Shown: positions 29,064 through 38,061 of the stretch, piece after piece | How positions within the stretch are numbered: position 1 is the first letter of the stretch | How the letters are laid out: every line of letters begins with the position of its first letter | DNA from: Chakrabartia godavariana | GTDB lineage: Bacteria; Pseudomonadota; Alphaproteobacteria; Sphingomonadales; Sphingomonadaceae | Assembly: GCA_005518185.1 (NCBI GenBank) | Contig: RKSN01000001.1 | Location: forward strand, 434,501-498,500 | Direction of reading: 5' to 3' | Length of the DNA stretch: 64,000 nt | Notes under the pieces: model-generated | What the model was told of the DNA's origin: nothing | Databases searched by the model: none | The model's input: the letters and a program-made list of their open reading frames with translations, nothing else | Made by a program: the position numbers and the translations under genes

Positions 29064-30254
29064 ATGACAGGCGCGCTGGAGGCGTTTCGCGGCGAGATCC
29101 GCGACTGGCTGGCGGCCAACCTCACCGACGAACTGCGGGAGGTGAGCGCCAAGTCGACGAGCGTGTTCGTGGACAAGCAGCACACGCTCAAATGGCAGGC
29201 CATCCTCCACAAAAAGGGGTGGGTCGCACCGACCTGGCCCGCGCAATATGGGGGCACGGGCTGGTCTGAGGCGGAACGGCACATCTTCGCGTCGGAATGC
29301 GCGCTGGCCGACGCGCCGCCGCTCGCGCCCATGGGGCTGCGCATGGTGGCGCCCGTCATCATGCATTACGGCACGGCGGAACAGAAGGCCTGGTATCTCC
29401 CGCGCATCCTGTCGGGGGAGGATTATTGGTGTCAGGGCTATTCAGAGCCGGGCGCCGGATCGGACCTCGCCTCCTTGTCGCTGCGCGCTGACCGCGATGG
29501 CGATCACTATGTGCTCAACGGCTCCAAGATCTGGACGACGCACGCGCATTTCGCGAACAAGATGTTCTGTCTCGTCCGCACCAGCCGCGACGGCCGCCCG
29601 CAACAGGGGATCACTTTCCTGCTGCTCGACATGGATCTGCCCGGCATCACCGTGCGGCCGATCCATTCGATTGCCGACGATCACGACTTCAACCAGGTCT
29701 TCTTCGAGGACGTTCGGGTGCCCGTCTCCGGGCGTCTGGGCGAGGAAGATCAGGGCTGGGGCGTGGCCAAATATCTGCTCGAATTTGAACGCGCAGTCGC
29801 GCATTCGGCAGGGCTTAAGGCCGCACTGTCGACCGTGATCGCCCATGCGGCCGGGATGGACAGCGGCGGGGAGGGGACACTCCTCCTTGAACCGGCGGTG
29901 CGTCGCAAGATCTCGATCCTCGCCGCCCAGATCGCGGCCATCGAGGCGAGCGAGGATGTCGTCATGGCGCAGGTCGCGCGCGGGCTTAACCCGGGCCCGG
30001 CAGCCTCCATGCTCAAGATCCAAGGCACAGAAACCGCGCAGAAGGTGCAGGAGCTCGCGGTGGAATTGGCGGGCGATTATGCGGCGGTCAGCCAATATGC
30101 CGCGCGCCAGCCGGGCAGCAACGAAGCGCCCATCGGCCCTGATGTCGCGCTGACGGCTGTCCCACGCTATTTCAATGGTCGGGCGGCGTCGATCTATGGC
30201 GGCTCGAACGAAATCCAGCGTGGGATCATCTCGAAACTGGTTCTCGGCCTCTGA
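29064..30254 (+). CDS. acyl-CoA dehydrogenase
   Basis: A 396-residue flavoprotein with family blocks WPAQYGGTGWSEAE, YWCQGYSEPGAGSDLASL, NGSKIWTTHAHFANKMFCLV and the C-terminal SIYGGSNEIQRGIISKLVLG. It makes the alpha,beta double bond in an acyl-CoA and passes electrons to ETF. ATG 29064 is preferred; an 11-codon extension overlaps the upstream gene. It is co-directional with the acyl-CoA synthetase and convergent with the GST gene. Confidence 0.93.
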   Translation: MTGALEAFRGEIRDWLAANLTDELREVSAKSTSVFVDKQHTLKWQAILHKKGWVAPTWPAQYGGTGWSEAERHIFASECALADAPPLAPMGLRMVAPVIMHYGTAEQKAWYLPRILSGEDYWCQGYSEPGAGSDLASLSLRADRDGDHYVLNGSKIWTTHAHFANKMFCLVRTSRDGRPQQGITFLLLDMDLPGITVRPIHSIADDHDFNQVFFEDVRVPVSGRLGEEDQGWGVAKYLLEFERAVAHSAGLKAALSTVIAHAAGMDSGGEGTLLLEPAVRRKISILAAQIAAIEASEDVVMAQVARGLNPGPAASMLKIQGTETAQKVQELAVELAGDYAAVSQYAARQPGSNEAPIGPDVALTAVPRYFNGRAASIYGGSNEIQRGIISKLVLGL

Positions 30255-30300
30255 GACAATAAGTCTGGCGCCGCTGCGCTGTGGCCCAGCTGAAAAAGTC

Positions 30301-30389
30301 CTTCGCGGGCTTCGCAACTTCGCGGCCTTCGCGTGAACCCGCCCTTGCTTAGTTCACGCGAAGAGCGCGAAGAATGTAAGCTCGCGAAG
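30301..30389. repeat. large imperfect inverted repeat between convergent genes
   Basis: Two 38-nt arms (30301-30338 and 30352-30389) match at 30 of 38 positions when one is reversed and complemented. The perfect outer part is CTTCGCGTGAAC/GTTCACGCGAAG and the loop is 13 nt. It lies in the 183-bp gap between the ends of the acyl-CoA dehydrogenase and GST genes. It may act as a two-way terminator or mRNA-stabilising hairpin; that role is inferred. Nothing else is seen in this gap. Confidence 0.85.
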
Positions 30390-30437
30390 GCGGTATTTCT
30401 GGGTATGGCCGAGGCCTTCAGTGGCTTTGGATCAAGC

Positions 30438-31052
30438 TCACTTCTCGCGTGCCAACGCGCGATGAAATGCCGGGCGGTCCTTCAGCCGCGCATACCAGGC
30501 TTGCGTCAGCGGGCCCAATTCCGTGTCGAACCCAAATCCCGCAGACAGGTGCACGGCATAACCGACGCAAATGTCGGCGATGGTGAACCGGTTGGCGACG
30601 AGCCAAAGGCGGCCATCCGAAAGCGCTTCCTCGATGCTGCGCGCGCGGCCCATGAAGAAGCCCTTATAGTCCTCGACCGCTTGGGGGAGTTTGCGCTCCT
30701 CCGGCTCCAGCCGCGTGTAGCGCAGCACGATGGTGAGCGGGAAAGTGAGCGTCGCGTCGCTCCGGTGCAGCCAGTTGAGATAGGGCAGATAATCGGCCTC
30801 GCCCTGCCGGACCTCCAGTTCGCTGCCCGCGGCGATCCTTTGGCAGATGGCGGCGGACTCGGTCAGCAAATGGCCGTTCTCTTCCCACGCCGGGATCGTG
30901 CCGAGCGGGTTGATGTCCTTGAACTGCTTCGCAAAAACGCGCGGCGGGAACGGCCAGAGCTTAAGGTCAATGTCCATGCCGACCTCCTCTGCGGCCCACA
31001 GGCAGCGGAACGAGCGCGCCCCGGCGCAATGATGCAGAACGGGCAGGGTCAT
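30438..31052 (-). CDS. glutathione S-transferase family protein
   Basis: A 204-residue GST-like protein. The N-terminal thioredoxin fold contains CAGARSFRCLWAAEEVG and the cis-proline/SNAIL region NPLGTIPAWEENGHLLTESA. The C-terminal helical domain has FTIADICVGYAVHLS. It probably conjugates or reduces electrophiles with glutathione. ATG 31052 overlaps the stop of the EamA gene (ATGA), so both are translated together. Confidence 0.9.
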   Translation of the reverse strand: MTLPVLHHCAGARSFRCLWAAEEVGMDIDLKLWPFPPRVFAKQFKDINPLGTIPAWEENGHLLTESAAICQRIAAGSELEVRQGEADYLPYLNWLHRSDATLTFPLTIVLRYTRLEPEERKLPQAVEDYKGFFMGRARSIEEALSDGRLWLVANRFTIADICVGYAVHLSAGFGFDTELGPLTQAWYARLKDRPAFHRALAREK

Positions 31053-31990
31053 ACAGCCATCTCCCTTGGCTTTTCGATCGACAGGCGATGTTCGCGCCAG
31101 GCGATGTAAAGTCCACTGGCAATGATGATGGGCGCGCCTGCCCAGGTGGAGGCGCCGGGAAGGACGCTCCAGATCAGCCAGCCATAGACGGTTGACCAGA
31201 TCAGGCTGGTATAGTCCATGCCGACGACGGTGGAGACGGGGGCGTACCGCAGCGACGCCGTGAGCGCGATCTGCCCGAGGCCGCCGCACAGGCCGAGCGC
31301 GCAGATCAGCATCCACTGATAGCCCGTATGGCCGGGCGCGCCCCACGCGATCGCGCTTTCCAGCGGTTCGGGGAGCGGGGCCAGATGGAGCGCGAGCAGC
31401 ATGATCGATGACAGAAGCGAGAAGTAGAAGACCGTCGTCGTCGGCGTTTCGGTGCGCCCGAGATCGCGCAGCTGGATGCTGATGATTGCAACCATCAGCG
31501 CTGCCGTCAGGCCGACCAGCGCGCCTTTCAGCGGAAAGCCGCCGCTGCCCGGCTGGATCACAATGAGGACTCCGACAAAGCCGATGATGACCGCCGCCCA
31601 GCGGTGGATGCCGACATGTTCCCGCAGCACGAGTGCGGAGAGGATCGTTGCAAAGATGGGCACCGTGAAGCCAAGCGTCGTCGCTTCGGCCAGCGGGAGC
31701 AGGACGATGCTGCCAAAGGTGAAGAACATGCCCGTCGCGCCCAGAAAGGACCGGCGCAAATGCGCCCAGAAGCGGTCCGTCTTCAGGCTCGCAAGGCCGC
31801 CGCTGAACAGCACCCAGACGAGCACGACCGGGATCGCCGTAAACTGTCGCCAGAACATGATTTCGGGCAGGCGGATGCCGCTCTCGCTCGCCAGCTTGAC
31901 GACCATCGACATGGTGGACAGGCCGAACACGGCGCCAAGCCGGAAGGCCAGCGCGAGCATGCGGCGGTCATGGGCATGTGCAGTCGTCAC
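31049..31990 (-). CDS. EamA/DMT family transporter
   Basis: About 313 residues with ten predicted hydrophobic helices and two EamA repeats (FWRQFTAIPVVLVWVLFSGG, SILSALVLREHVGIHRWAAV, PVSTVVGMDYTSLIWSTVYG). It is a drug/metabolite-type inner-membrane exporter with unknown substrate. The start is uncertain: a GTG at 31990 is chosen, ATG 31960 begins right at the first helix, and a TTG at 32026 is also open. It overlaps the GST gene by 4 bp. Confidence 0.85.
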   Translation of the reverse strand: MTTAHAHDRRMLALAFRLGAVFGLSTMSMVVKLASESGIRLPEIMFWRQFTAIPVVLVWVLFSGGLASLKTDRFWAHLRRSFLGATGMFFTFGSIVLLPLAEATTLGFTVPIFATILSALVLREHVGIHRWAAVIIGFVGVLIVIQPGSGGFPLKGALVGLTAALMVAIISIQLRDLGRTETPTTTVFYFSLLSSIMLLALHLAPLPEPLESAIAWGAPGHTGYQWMLICALGLCGGLGQIALTASLRYAPVSTVVGMDYTSLIWSTVYGWLIWSVLPGASTWAGAPIIIASGLYIAWREHRLSIEKPREMAV

Positions 31991-32039
31991 CCCATTAGCG
32001 CATAGGCAAGCGCCGGTGGGGTGCAACCCCTAACGCGGT

Positions 32040-32438
32040 CTAGACGCTGCCCGCTGTGAAATCAGAGGCCCGGTTTGCCTCAACCGCGTTCGACCCCGGC
32101 CGGGTGACGCCGTAATAGGAATAAAGCCGGTCGCCATAGGAGGCGTCGAACACCGGGGCGTCATCGACGCGATAGGCGGGGCTGCCGTCGATCAAGGCGG
32201 GCTCGACAGAGACGACATAGCCGCCTTTGTCCTCGCGATAGTCGAGCAGGTCAAAAGGCATGGGATGATATTTCTGTCCCAGGCCAAGAAAGCCGCCAAA
32301 GGAGACAATGGCAAAGTCGATCCGGCCACACGCCAGATCAACCATCACCTCGCTGACCTTGCCGAGCTTGTTGCCATCGCGACTGAAGATCATCAGGTCC
32401 TGCCGCAGCGTGGCGGGCACGTAGTGGACGTCGGTCAT
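32040..32438 (-). CDS. PRC-barrel domain protein
   Basis: A 132-residue soluble protein with a PRC-barrel (residues about 10-75: DLMIFSRDGNKLGKVSEVMV, VDLACGRIDFAIVSFGGFLG) and a short tail. Free-standing PRC-barrel proteins of this kind are common in alphaproteobacteria and their roles are mostly unknown. It follows the 61-residue membrane protein gene by 3 bp, so they are likely to be co-transcribed. Confidence 0.85.
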   Translation of the reverse strand: MTDVHYVPATLRQDLMIFSRDGNKLGKVSEVMVDLACGRIDFAIVSFGGFLGLGQKYHPMPFDLLDYREDKGGYVVSVEPALIDGSPAYRVDDAPVFDASYGDRLYSYYGVTRPGSNAVEANRASDFTAGSV

Positions 32439-32441
32439 GGC

Positions 32442-32627
32442 CTAGGCCCCCTGTCGCGACCGTCGGACGGCGCGCATCGCCATCCAGCCGATGGTGGCGA
32501 CCGCTGCCACGGGCAGGCTTGCCTTCATCGCACGTCCGGCGACCATGCCCAGCAACGCGCCTCTGATGCCGCTGTCGCCGTCGCGCCGGTCAATTGCAGC
32601 ACCGGCCAGTGCACTCATCCAACCCAT
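32442..32627 (-). CDS. small glycine-rich membrane protein
   Basis: A 61-residue protein with glycine/alanine-rich helices (ALLGMVAGRAMKASLPVAAV) and a basic tail (RAVRRSRQGA). It probably spans or lies on the inner membrane. I do not recognise a named family. It is the first gene of a pair with the PRC-barrel gene, divergent from proS. Confidence 0.65.
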   Translation of the reverse strand: MGWMSALAGAAIDRRDGDSGIRGALLGMVAGRAMKASLPVAAVATIGWMAMRAVRRSRQGA

Positions 32628-32725
32628 AAAGTGTCCTCCAATGTAGCGAAAAAGGACAACCCCTTCGGATGCGGCGGGTTCCGCGCGCTTGCGGTCAATG
32701 GCCCGCCTCGGCTAACGCGCTCCCC

Positions 32726-34252
32726 ATGAAACATGCTCTCAACGTCACCCGCGCCCAGAATTTCGCTGCCTGGTATCAGGAGGTGATCTCCGAAGCCGAC
32801 ATGGCCGAGGAATCGGGCGTCCGCGGCTGCATGGTCATCCGCCCCTGGGGTTATGGCATGTGGGAACGCATCCAGAAGCTGATGGACGCCGAAATCAAGC
32901 TGGCGGGCGTCGACAATTGCTACTTCCCGCTCTTCATTCCGCTCTCCTTCTTCGAGAAGGAAGCTGACCATGTCGAAGGCTTTGCCAAGGAAATGGCGGT
33001 CGTCACGCATCACCGGCTGATCGGTGACGGGAAGGGCAAGCTCGTCCCGGACCCCGAGTCGAAGCTGGAAGAGCCGCTGGTCGTCCGCCCGACGTCGGAA
33101 ACCGTGATCGGTGCTGCGATGAGCCGCTGGGTGCAGAGCTGGCGCGACCTGCCGCTGATGGTCAACCAGTGGGCGAACGTTGTCCGCTGGGAAATGCGCA
33201 CGCGCATGTTCCTGCGCACGTCCGAATTCCTCTGGCAGGAAGGGCATACCGCCCATGCCGACCGCGACGACGCGATGACGGAGACGCTGCGCGCGCTTGA
33301 AATGTATCGCGCTTTTGCCGAAGGGCCGCTCGCCATGCCCGTCGTGGCCGGTGAAAAGCCCGAGAACGAACGCTTCCCGGGTGCCGTTGCGACCTATTCG
33401 ATCGAAGCGATGATGCAGGATGGCAAGGCGCTTCAGGCCGGCACCTCGCACTATCTCGGCACCGGCTTCGCAGAGGCGGCCGGCATCAAATATCAGGACA
33501 AGGAAGGCGGCCAGCAGTTCGCGCATACGACGAGCTGGGGCGTCTCCACGCGTCTGATCGGCGGCGTCATCATGACGCATGGCGACGATGACGGCCTGCG
33601 CTGCCCGCCGCAGATCGCGCCGCAGCAGGTGGTGATCATCCCGATGCTGCGCGACAATGATGAGGACGAGGCGGTCCTTGCGTATTGCCGCAGCCTTGCG
33701 GCCGACCTGCGCAAGCTGTCCGCCTTCGGTGAGCCGGTGCGTGTTCTCCTCGATACCAAGGCGACCAAGGCCGCGACCAAGCGCTGGGCCTGGGTCAAGA
33801 AAGGTGCGCCGATCCTCGTCGAAGTTGGTCCGCGCGATGTGGCGGGTGGCAATGTCGCCGTGGTGCGCCGCGACCGGCTCTACAAGGACGATGGCAAGCT
33901 CAATTCCGCCTTCATCGTGCGCGATGACTTTGTTGGGTCCGTCGCTGAGACGCTGGTGGACATCGAGAAGAGCCTGTTTACCGAAGCCAAGGACCGGCTG
34001 GAGGCCAATATCCGCCGCGACGTGACGGACCTTGCCGCCCATTTCAAGGGCGATGAGGCGAAGTTTGCCGGTTGGGTCGAGGTGCAATGGGCCCGTCCGA
34101 CGGGTGAAGCGCTCACCAAGATCGTCGAGACGCTCAAAGGCCTCAAACTCACCATGCGCAACGCGCCGCGCGATGCGGCGCCGGTGGATGGCACCTGCTT
34201 CTTCACGGGCGCGACGGCGGTGGAACGCATCTTGATCGGGCGCACTTATTGA
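32726..34252 (+). CDS. proS: proline--tRNA ligase (ProS type 3, archaeal/eukaryotic-like)
   Basis: A 508-residue class II synthetase beginning MKHALNVTRAQNFAAWYQEV with the type-3 ProRS blocks GVRGCMVIRPWGYGMWERIQ, VVRPTSETVIGAAMSRWV, RTSEFLWQEGHTAHAD and GTSHYLGTGFAEAAGI. It lacks the bacterial INS editing domain and has the C-terminal zinc-type extension ending in tyrosine (GRTY). It charges tRNA-Pro. ATG 32726 is chosen; upstream codons show no homology. The next gene starts at an overlapping TTG. Confidence 0.95.
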   Translation: MKHALNVTRAQNFAAWYQEVISEADMAEESGVRGCMVIRPWGYGMWERIQKLMDAEIKLAGVDNCYFPLFIPLSFFEKEADHVEGFAKEMAVVTHHRLIGDGKGKLVPDPESKLEEPLVVRPTSETVIGAAMSRWVQSWRDLPLMVNQWANVVRWEMRTRMFLRTSEFLWQEGHTAHADRDDAMTETLRALEMYRAFAEGPLAMPVVAGEKPENERFPGAVATYSIEAMMQDGKALQAGTSHYLGTGFAEAAGIKYQDKEGGQQFAHTTSWGVSTRLIGGVIMTHGDDDGLRCPPQIAPQQVVIIPMLRDNDEDEAVLAYCRSLAADLRKLSAFGEPVRVLLDTKATKAATKRWAWVKKGAPILVEVGPRDVAGGNVAVVRRDRLYKDDGKLNSAFIVRDDFVGSVAETLVDIEKSLFTEAKDRLEANIRRDVTDLAAHFKGDEAKFAGWVEVQWARPTGEALTKIVETLKGLKLTMRNAPRDAAPVDGTCFFTGATAVERILIGRTY

Positions 34253-35514
34253 GCGACGTCGCGGCCCTGCTCGCCGCCATCGGCATCGGCCTGCTGATCG
34301 GGCTGGAGCGCGGCTGGCGTCAGCGCCATGAACATGCGGGCGGTCGCATTGCCGGGATCAGAACCCACGCGCTGCTGGCGCTGGGCGGCGGCTTGTGTGG
34401 TCTGCTGGCGGCGCACGTCTCGGTCTGGTTCGGGCTGGCGGGCGTTGCCGGTCTGATCGCGGCGGTCGTCCTCGCCCACCGGGCACGGCTCGCCGAGCCT
34501 GACGACAATGTCTCGGCTACAAACGCCGTCGTCGGCATCCTCACCGTTCTGCTTGGCCTTGCAATCGCAAGCGGCTTTGCGCGTGAAGCAGTCGTTGCAG
34601 GTGGGGCGATGACGCTGATCCTTGCCATGCGCGAAAAGCTGCATGGCTGGCTACGGACGCTGAGCGCGGAGGATGTGCGCGCGGTCGCTGTCTATGGCGC
34701 CATCACGCTCGTCATCCTCCCGCTGCTGCCGGACAGGCCCATCGGCCCCTATGACGCGCTCAACCCGCGCATGCTCTGGCTGGTCGTGGTCTTTGTGACG
34801 GGCCTGTCCTTTGCCGGCTATTGGGCGTCGAAAAAGGTCGGCGACGCGCAGGGCACAATCATCGCCGCAGCCATTGGCGCCACCTATTCGTCGACGGCGG
34901 TGACGGCGGAGCTTTCGCGGCGGCTGCGCAGCGGCAAGGAGGATGTACTTCCGCTTCAGGCCGGGATTGCAGCCGCCACCGCGATGATGCCCATTCGCGT
35001 GTCGGTGCTGGTGGCCGTGCTCGTCCCCAAGGTGCTTGCGCCCTTCCTGATGATGGTGGGGCCGGCGATCGCCGTCGCGCTTCTCTTCGCCGGGCTCCTC
35101 TATTGGCGCGCGCGGGGTGGGAGCGCGCAGGGCCTGGTGCCCAAGCGCAATCCGTTCGATCTGTGGCCGGCCATCGGGTTTGCCGCGCTCGTGGGCGCAA
35201 TCATTATCATCTCGCACTGGACGATCGCCCAGTTCGGCGATCGGGGTGTGAGCATTCTCATCGGTCTCACCGGACTTTACGATGTCGATGCCGCCATCGT
35301 GACGGCGAGCCACTTGCCCAATGGGCTCCTCGACACCGCGTCGCTCTCGGCGCTGCTCGCTTTGCCGGTGCTGGTGAACTCGGTGCTGAAGGCCGCGCTT
35401 GTGCCTGTGCTGGGCGGGTTGCGGCATGGGGTGCGGGCGGCCCTGCCGCTCGTCGTCAGTGCGATCGTGCTCGGCATCGGCATTGCGATGGTCAATGGAT
35501 TTCACTTCACCTGA
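34249..35514 (+). CDS. MgtC/SapB-DUF4010 membrane protein
   Basis: A 421-residue polytopic protein: an MgtC-like N-terminus (IGIGLLIGLERGWRQRHEHA, GIRTHALLALGGGLCGLLAA) followed by a DUF4010 half (SFAGYWASKKVGDAQGTIIA, ATYSSTAVTAELSRRLR). About 11 hydrophobic segments are visible. Its transport role is unknown. The start appears to be TTG 34249, overlapping the proS TGA, which would couple translation. Confidence 0.85.
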   Translation: MSDVAALLAAIGIGLLIGLERGWRQRHEHAGGRIAGIRTHALLALGGGLCGLLAAHVSVWFGLAGVAGLIAAVVLAHRARLAEPDDNVSATNAVVGILTVLLGLAIASGFAREAVVAGGAMTLILAMREKLHGWLRTLSAEDVRAVAVYGAITLVILPLLPDRPIGPYDALNPRMLWLVVVFVTGLSFAGYWASKKVGDAQGTIIAAAIGATYSSTAVTAELSRRLRSGKEDVLPLQAGIAAATAMMPIRVSVLVAVLVPKVLAPFLMMVGPAIAVALLFAGLLYWRARGGSAQGLVPKRNPFDLWPAIGFAALVGAIIIISHWTIAQFGDRGVSILIGLTGLYDVDAAIVTASHLPNGLLDTASLSALLALPVLVNSVLKAALVPVLGGLRHGVRAALPLVVSAIVLGIGIAMVNGFHFT

Positions 35515-35611
35515 TCGATGCGCTTCCGGGGTGGCGGAGGCCCCGTGCACGCGATAGACAGGGATCAATATCGATAACGGGCAGCGGCCCGTTCCGGGGG
35601 GAGTTTCTTAG

Positions 35612-36850
35612 ATGCAGCGTATTTTGATCGGGCTGGCCGGTATGGCCCTGATCCTGCTGATTGCCCTTGCCTTTTCGTCGAACCGCCGGGCGATCCGCCC
35701 GCGCGTGGTCGGGGCGGCGTTCGCGCTGCAGGCAACGATTGCGGTCTTCGTCCTCTATGTGGATGCGGGCAAGGCCGTCATCCTCGCCATGTCGCACGGG
35801 GTCAGCAATCTGCTCGGCTATGCGCAGGCGGGGATCGACTTCCTGTTCGGCAATCTCGCCAAGCCCGAACTTGGCGGATATTCCTTCGCGATCGCCGCGC
35901 TCCCGGTCATCATCTTCTTCGCGAGCCTTGTGTCGATCCTCTATTATCTCGGCGTGATGCAGCTTGTCGTGAAGTGGATCGGCGGCGCGATCCAGAAGAT
36001 CACCGGCATCAGCAAGGTGGAATCGCTTGGGGCGGCCGCCAACATCTTCGTCGGGCAGAGCGAGGCGCCGCTCGTCATCCGCCCCTATCTGGCCACAATG
36101 ACGCCCGCGCAGATTTTCACGATCATGACGGTCGGCATGGCGGGCGTGGCGGGCACGATCCTTGCCGCCTATGCCTCGATGCTCGGCCCGCAGCTTTTGC
36201 CTTATCTGCTCGCCGCGAGTTTCATGTCGGCGCCGGGCGGAATCCTGATGGCGAAAATCATGGAGCCCGATGATCCCGCCGATGCAGGGAAGGAACCCGT
36301 GGTCGAAGGCGAAATCCGCTTTGGGGAGGAACAGCCGGCCAACATCATCATGGCGGCGGCCGAAGGCGCGCAGACGGGGGTGCGTCTCGCGGTTGCGGTC
36401 GGGGCCATGGTGCTGGCCTTTGTGGCGCTGGTCGCGCTCGCCAACGGCCTGCTTGCAGGCGTGGGCGCCTGGGTCGGCTATCCTGATCTGAGCTTCCAGA
36501 AGATCGTCGGCGCGGTCTTCGCGCCGGTCATGTACATGCTCAATGTCCCGAGCAGCGATATCGTCGCAGCCGGGGGCCTGTTCGGCACGAAGCTTGTCCT
36601 CAATGAATTTGTGGCCTTCACGCAGCTTGGGCCGCTCAAGGCCACGCTGGCTCCGGCAACCGTTGCCATCGTCACCTTCGCGTTGTGCGGCTTTGCCAAC
36701 TTCTCGTCGATCGCGATCCAGCTGGCGGTCACCGGCGGTCTGGCGCCCAATCAGCGTGCCGTGATCGCGCGGTTGGGGCTGAAGGCGCTGCTGGCGGGCA
36801 GCCTTGCCAACCTGATGAGCGCGGCGCTGGCCGGGCTGCTGGTCACCTAG
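35612..36850 (+). CDS. concentrative nucleoside transporter (CNT/NupC family)
   Basis: A 412-residue CNT protein. The N-terminal three-helix, core and C-terminal NucC domains are all present, with the substrate-site motifs NIFVGQSEAPLVIRPYL and LFGTKLVLNEFVAF and the late block FALCGFANFSSIAIQL. It imports nucleosides with sodium or protons across the inner membrane. Its stop lies 1 bp from the end of the convergent phosphatase gene. Confidence 0.94.
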   Translation: MQRILIGLAGMALILLIALAFSSNRRAIRPRVVGAAFALQATIAVFVLYVDAGKAVILAMSHGVSNLLGYAQAGIDFLFGNLAKPELGGYSFAIAALPVIIFFASLVSILYYLGVMQLVVKWIGGAIQKITGISKVESLGAAANIFVGQSEAPLVIRPYLATMTPAQIFTIMTVGMAGVAGTILAAYASMLGPQLLPYLLAASFMSAPGGILMAKIMEPDDPADAGKEPVVEGEIRFGEEQPANIIMAAAEGAQTGVRLAVAVGAMVLAFVALVALANGLLAGVGAWVGYPDLSFQKIVGAVFAPVMYMLNVPSSDIVAAGGLFGTKLVLNEFVAFTQLGPLKATLAPATVAIVTFALCGFANFSSIAIQLAVTGGLAPNQRAVIARLGLKALLAGSLANLMSAALAGLLVT

Positions 36851-36851
36851 C

Positions 36852-37613
36852 TCAGGTCGACAGATACCAGCGGTCAGTGGCTTCCAGTCCGATCGCGGTC
36901 AGTCGACCCGATGCATAGGCGCCGGTATCGATCCCGATCCGGTTGGCGCGCTCTTCCACGTCATCGCGGATCGTGTGGCCGTGCACCACGACCGCCCCGA
37001 AATCCGCGGTGGATTCGATGAAATCCTGCCGGATCCAGCGCAGGTCCTTCTCGTCCTGATCGTCGAGCGCAATGCCGGGGCGGACGCCGGCATGGGTGAA
37101 AAAATAGTCGCCAAGCCGGTAGGCCGGACGGAAGGCGCGCAGGAATTCGATATGCGCCTTGGGGACAAGGCGGGCGGTGGCACCGGTCACGTCGCCAAGG
37201 TCCCAGGCGTCATATTGATCGGCGGTCACGCCGTAGCTCATCAGCGTCTCACGTCCGCCCGCGCGGTGGAAGGTCGCAGCGGTCTGCCGCTCGCCATCCC
37301 AGACGCGGATCATGAGTTCCTCGTGATTGCCCTTGATGAAGACCGTCTCCGGCCGCGCCTCGGCCAATGCCATGGCACGTTCGATCACCTGACGGGACCC
37401 GGGGCCGCGGTCCGGCAAGTCGCCGAGAAAGATGATCTGCGTGTCCGCGCTGCCACGCGCTGCGTCATCGGCGTCAATCTTGGCGAGCAACTGGTCGAGC
37501 AGATCGGCCCGCCCATGGATATCGCCAATCGCATAGACGCGCTTTCCCGCCGGGAGAGCGGCAGGCGGCGAGGCAGGCATTTCCTTGCGGGCAAAAAGGC
37601 GTCTGAGAACCAT
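36852..37613 (-). CDS. metallophosphoesterase (serine/threonine phosphatase-like)
   Basis: A 253-residue calcineurin-type phosphoesterase. The metal-binding motifs are YAIGDIHGRADLLDQLL, IIFLGDLPDRGPGSRQ (Pro replacing the usual Val/Ile before Asp) and FIKGNHEELMI, with later YFFTHAGVRPGIAL and VVVHGHTIRDDVEE. It is similar to bacterial PrpA/B-type and ApaH-like phosphatases; substrate unknown. It is on the same strand as, and 43 bp downstream of, the GntR gene. Confidence 0.9.
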   Translation of the reverse strand: MVLRRLFARKEMPASPPAALPAGKRVYAIGDIHGRADLLDQLLAKIDADDAARGSADTQIIFLGDLPDRGPGSRQVIERAMALAEARPETVFIKGNHEELMIRVWDGERQTAATFHRAGGRETLMSYGVTADQYDAWDLGDVTGATARLVPKAHIEFLRAFRPAYRLGDYFFTHAGVRPGIALDDQDEKDLRWIRQDFIESTADFGAVVVHGHTIRDDVEERANRIGIDTGAYASGRLTAIGLEATDRWYLST

Positions 37614-37656
37614 ATGTCGGCCGCGATATAGTCGCTCTGGCCCGGAATGCCAGATG

Positions 37657-38013
37657 TCAGGCGGGTTCGCGATCCATCAGGTCATGTATGTCGATGTCCA
37701 GCCGGTCGATGAGGTTGCGCATTCGCGGCCAGATGCGCGTCAGGAAGACTTCGCGCTCCTGCACGCGCAGCGCATCGACCGCGCCGGGCGCAACGAACAT
37801 GCCGACGCCACGCTTGACCACGACATGGCCGTCATCCTGCAGCGTCTGATAGGCCTTGGCGACCGTCAGCGGATTGGTGCCCGTCTGTGCGGCAAAGGCC
37901 CGGACCGAGGGAAGCTGATCGCCTTCCTGATACTTGCCTTCGATGATCTGAATCGCCAGCATGCCGCGCAGGCGAAGGTACACCGGGATTTCGTCAAAGC
38001 TGGCTGCTGTCAT
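37657..38013 (-). CDS. GntR family transcriptional regulator (YtrA subfamily)
   Basis: A 118-residue regulator. An N-terminal winged helix (VYLRLRGMLAIQIIEGKYQE, GDQLPSVRAFAAQTGTNPLT, VAKAYQTLQDDGHVVVKRGV) is followed by a short helical C-terminus of about 40 residues. That length is typical of YtrA-type repressors, which often control ABC transporter operons; no such operon is visible here. Its target is unknown. Confidence 0.9.
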   Translation of the reverse strand: MTAASFDEIPVYLRLRGMLAIQIIEGKYQEGDQLPSVRAFAAQTGTNPLTVAKAYQTLQDDGHVVVKRGVGMFVAPGAVDALRVQEREVFLTRIWPRMRNLIDRLDIDIHDLMDREPA

Positions 38014-38061
38014 GCCAACTTAATACACCAACGCACCTCGGGAGTCACGCCCTAAAATGGG

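Noticed and set aside
32615-34087. A 490-codon open frame on the - strand opposite proS
   Set aside because: Antisense shadow; the proS reading on the + strand has full family motifs.
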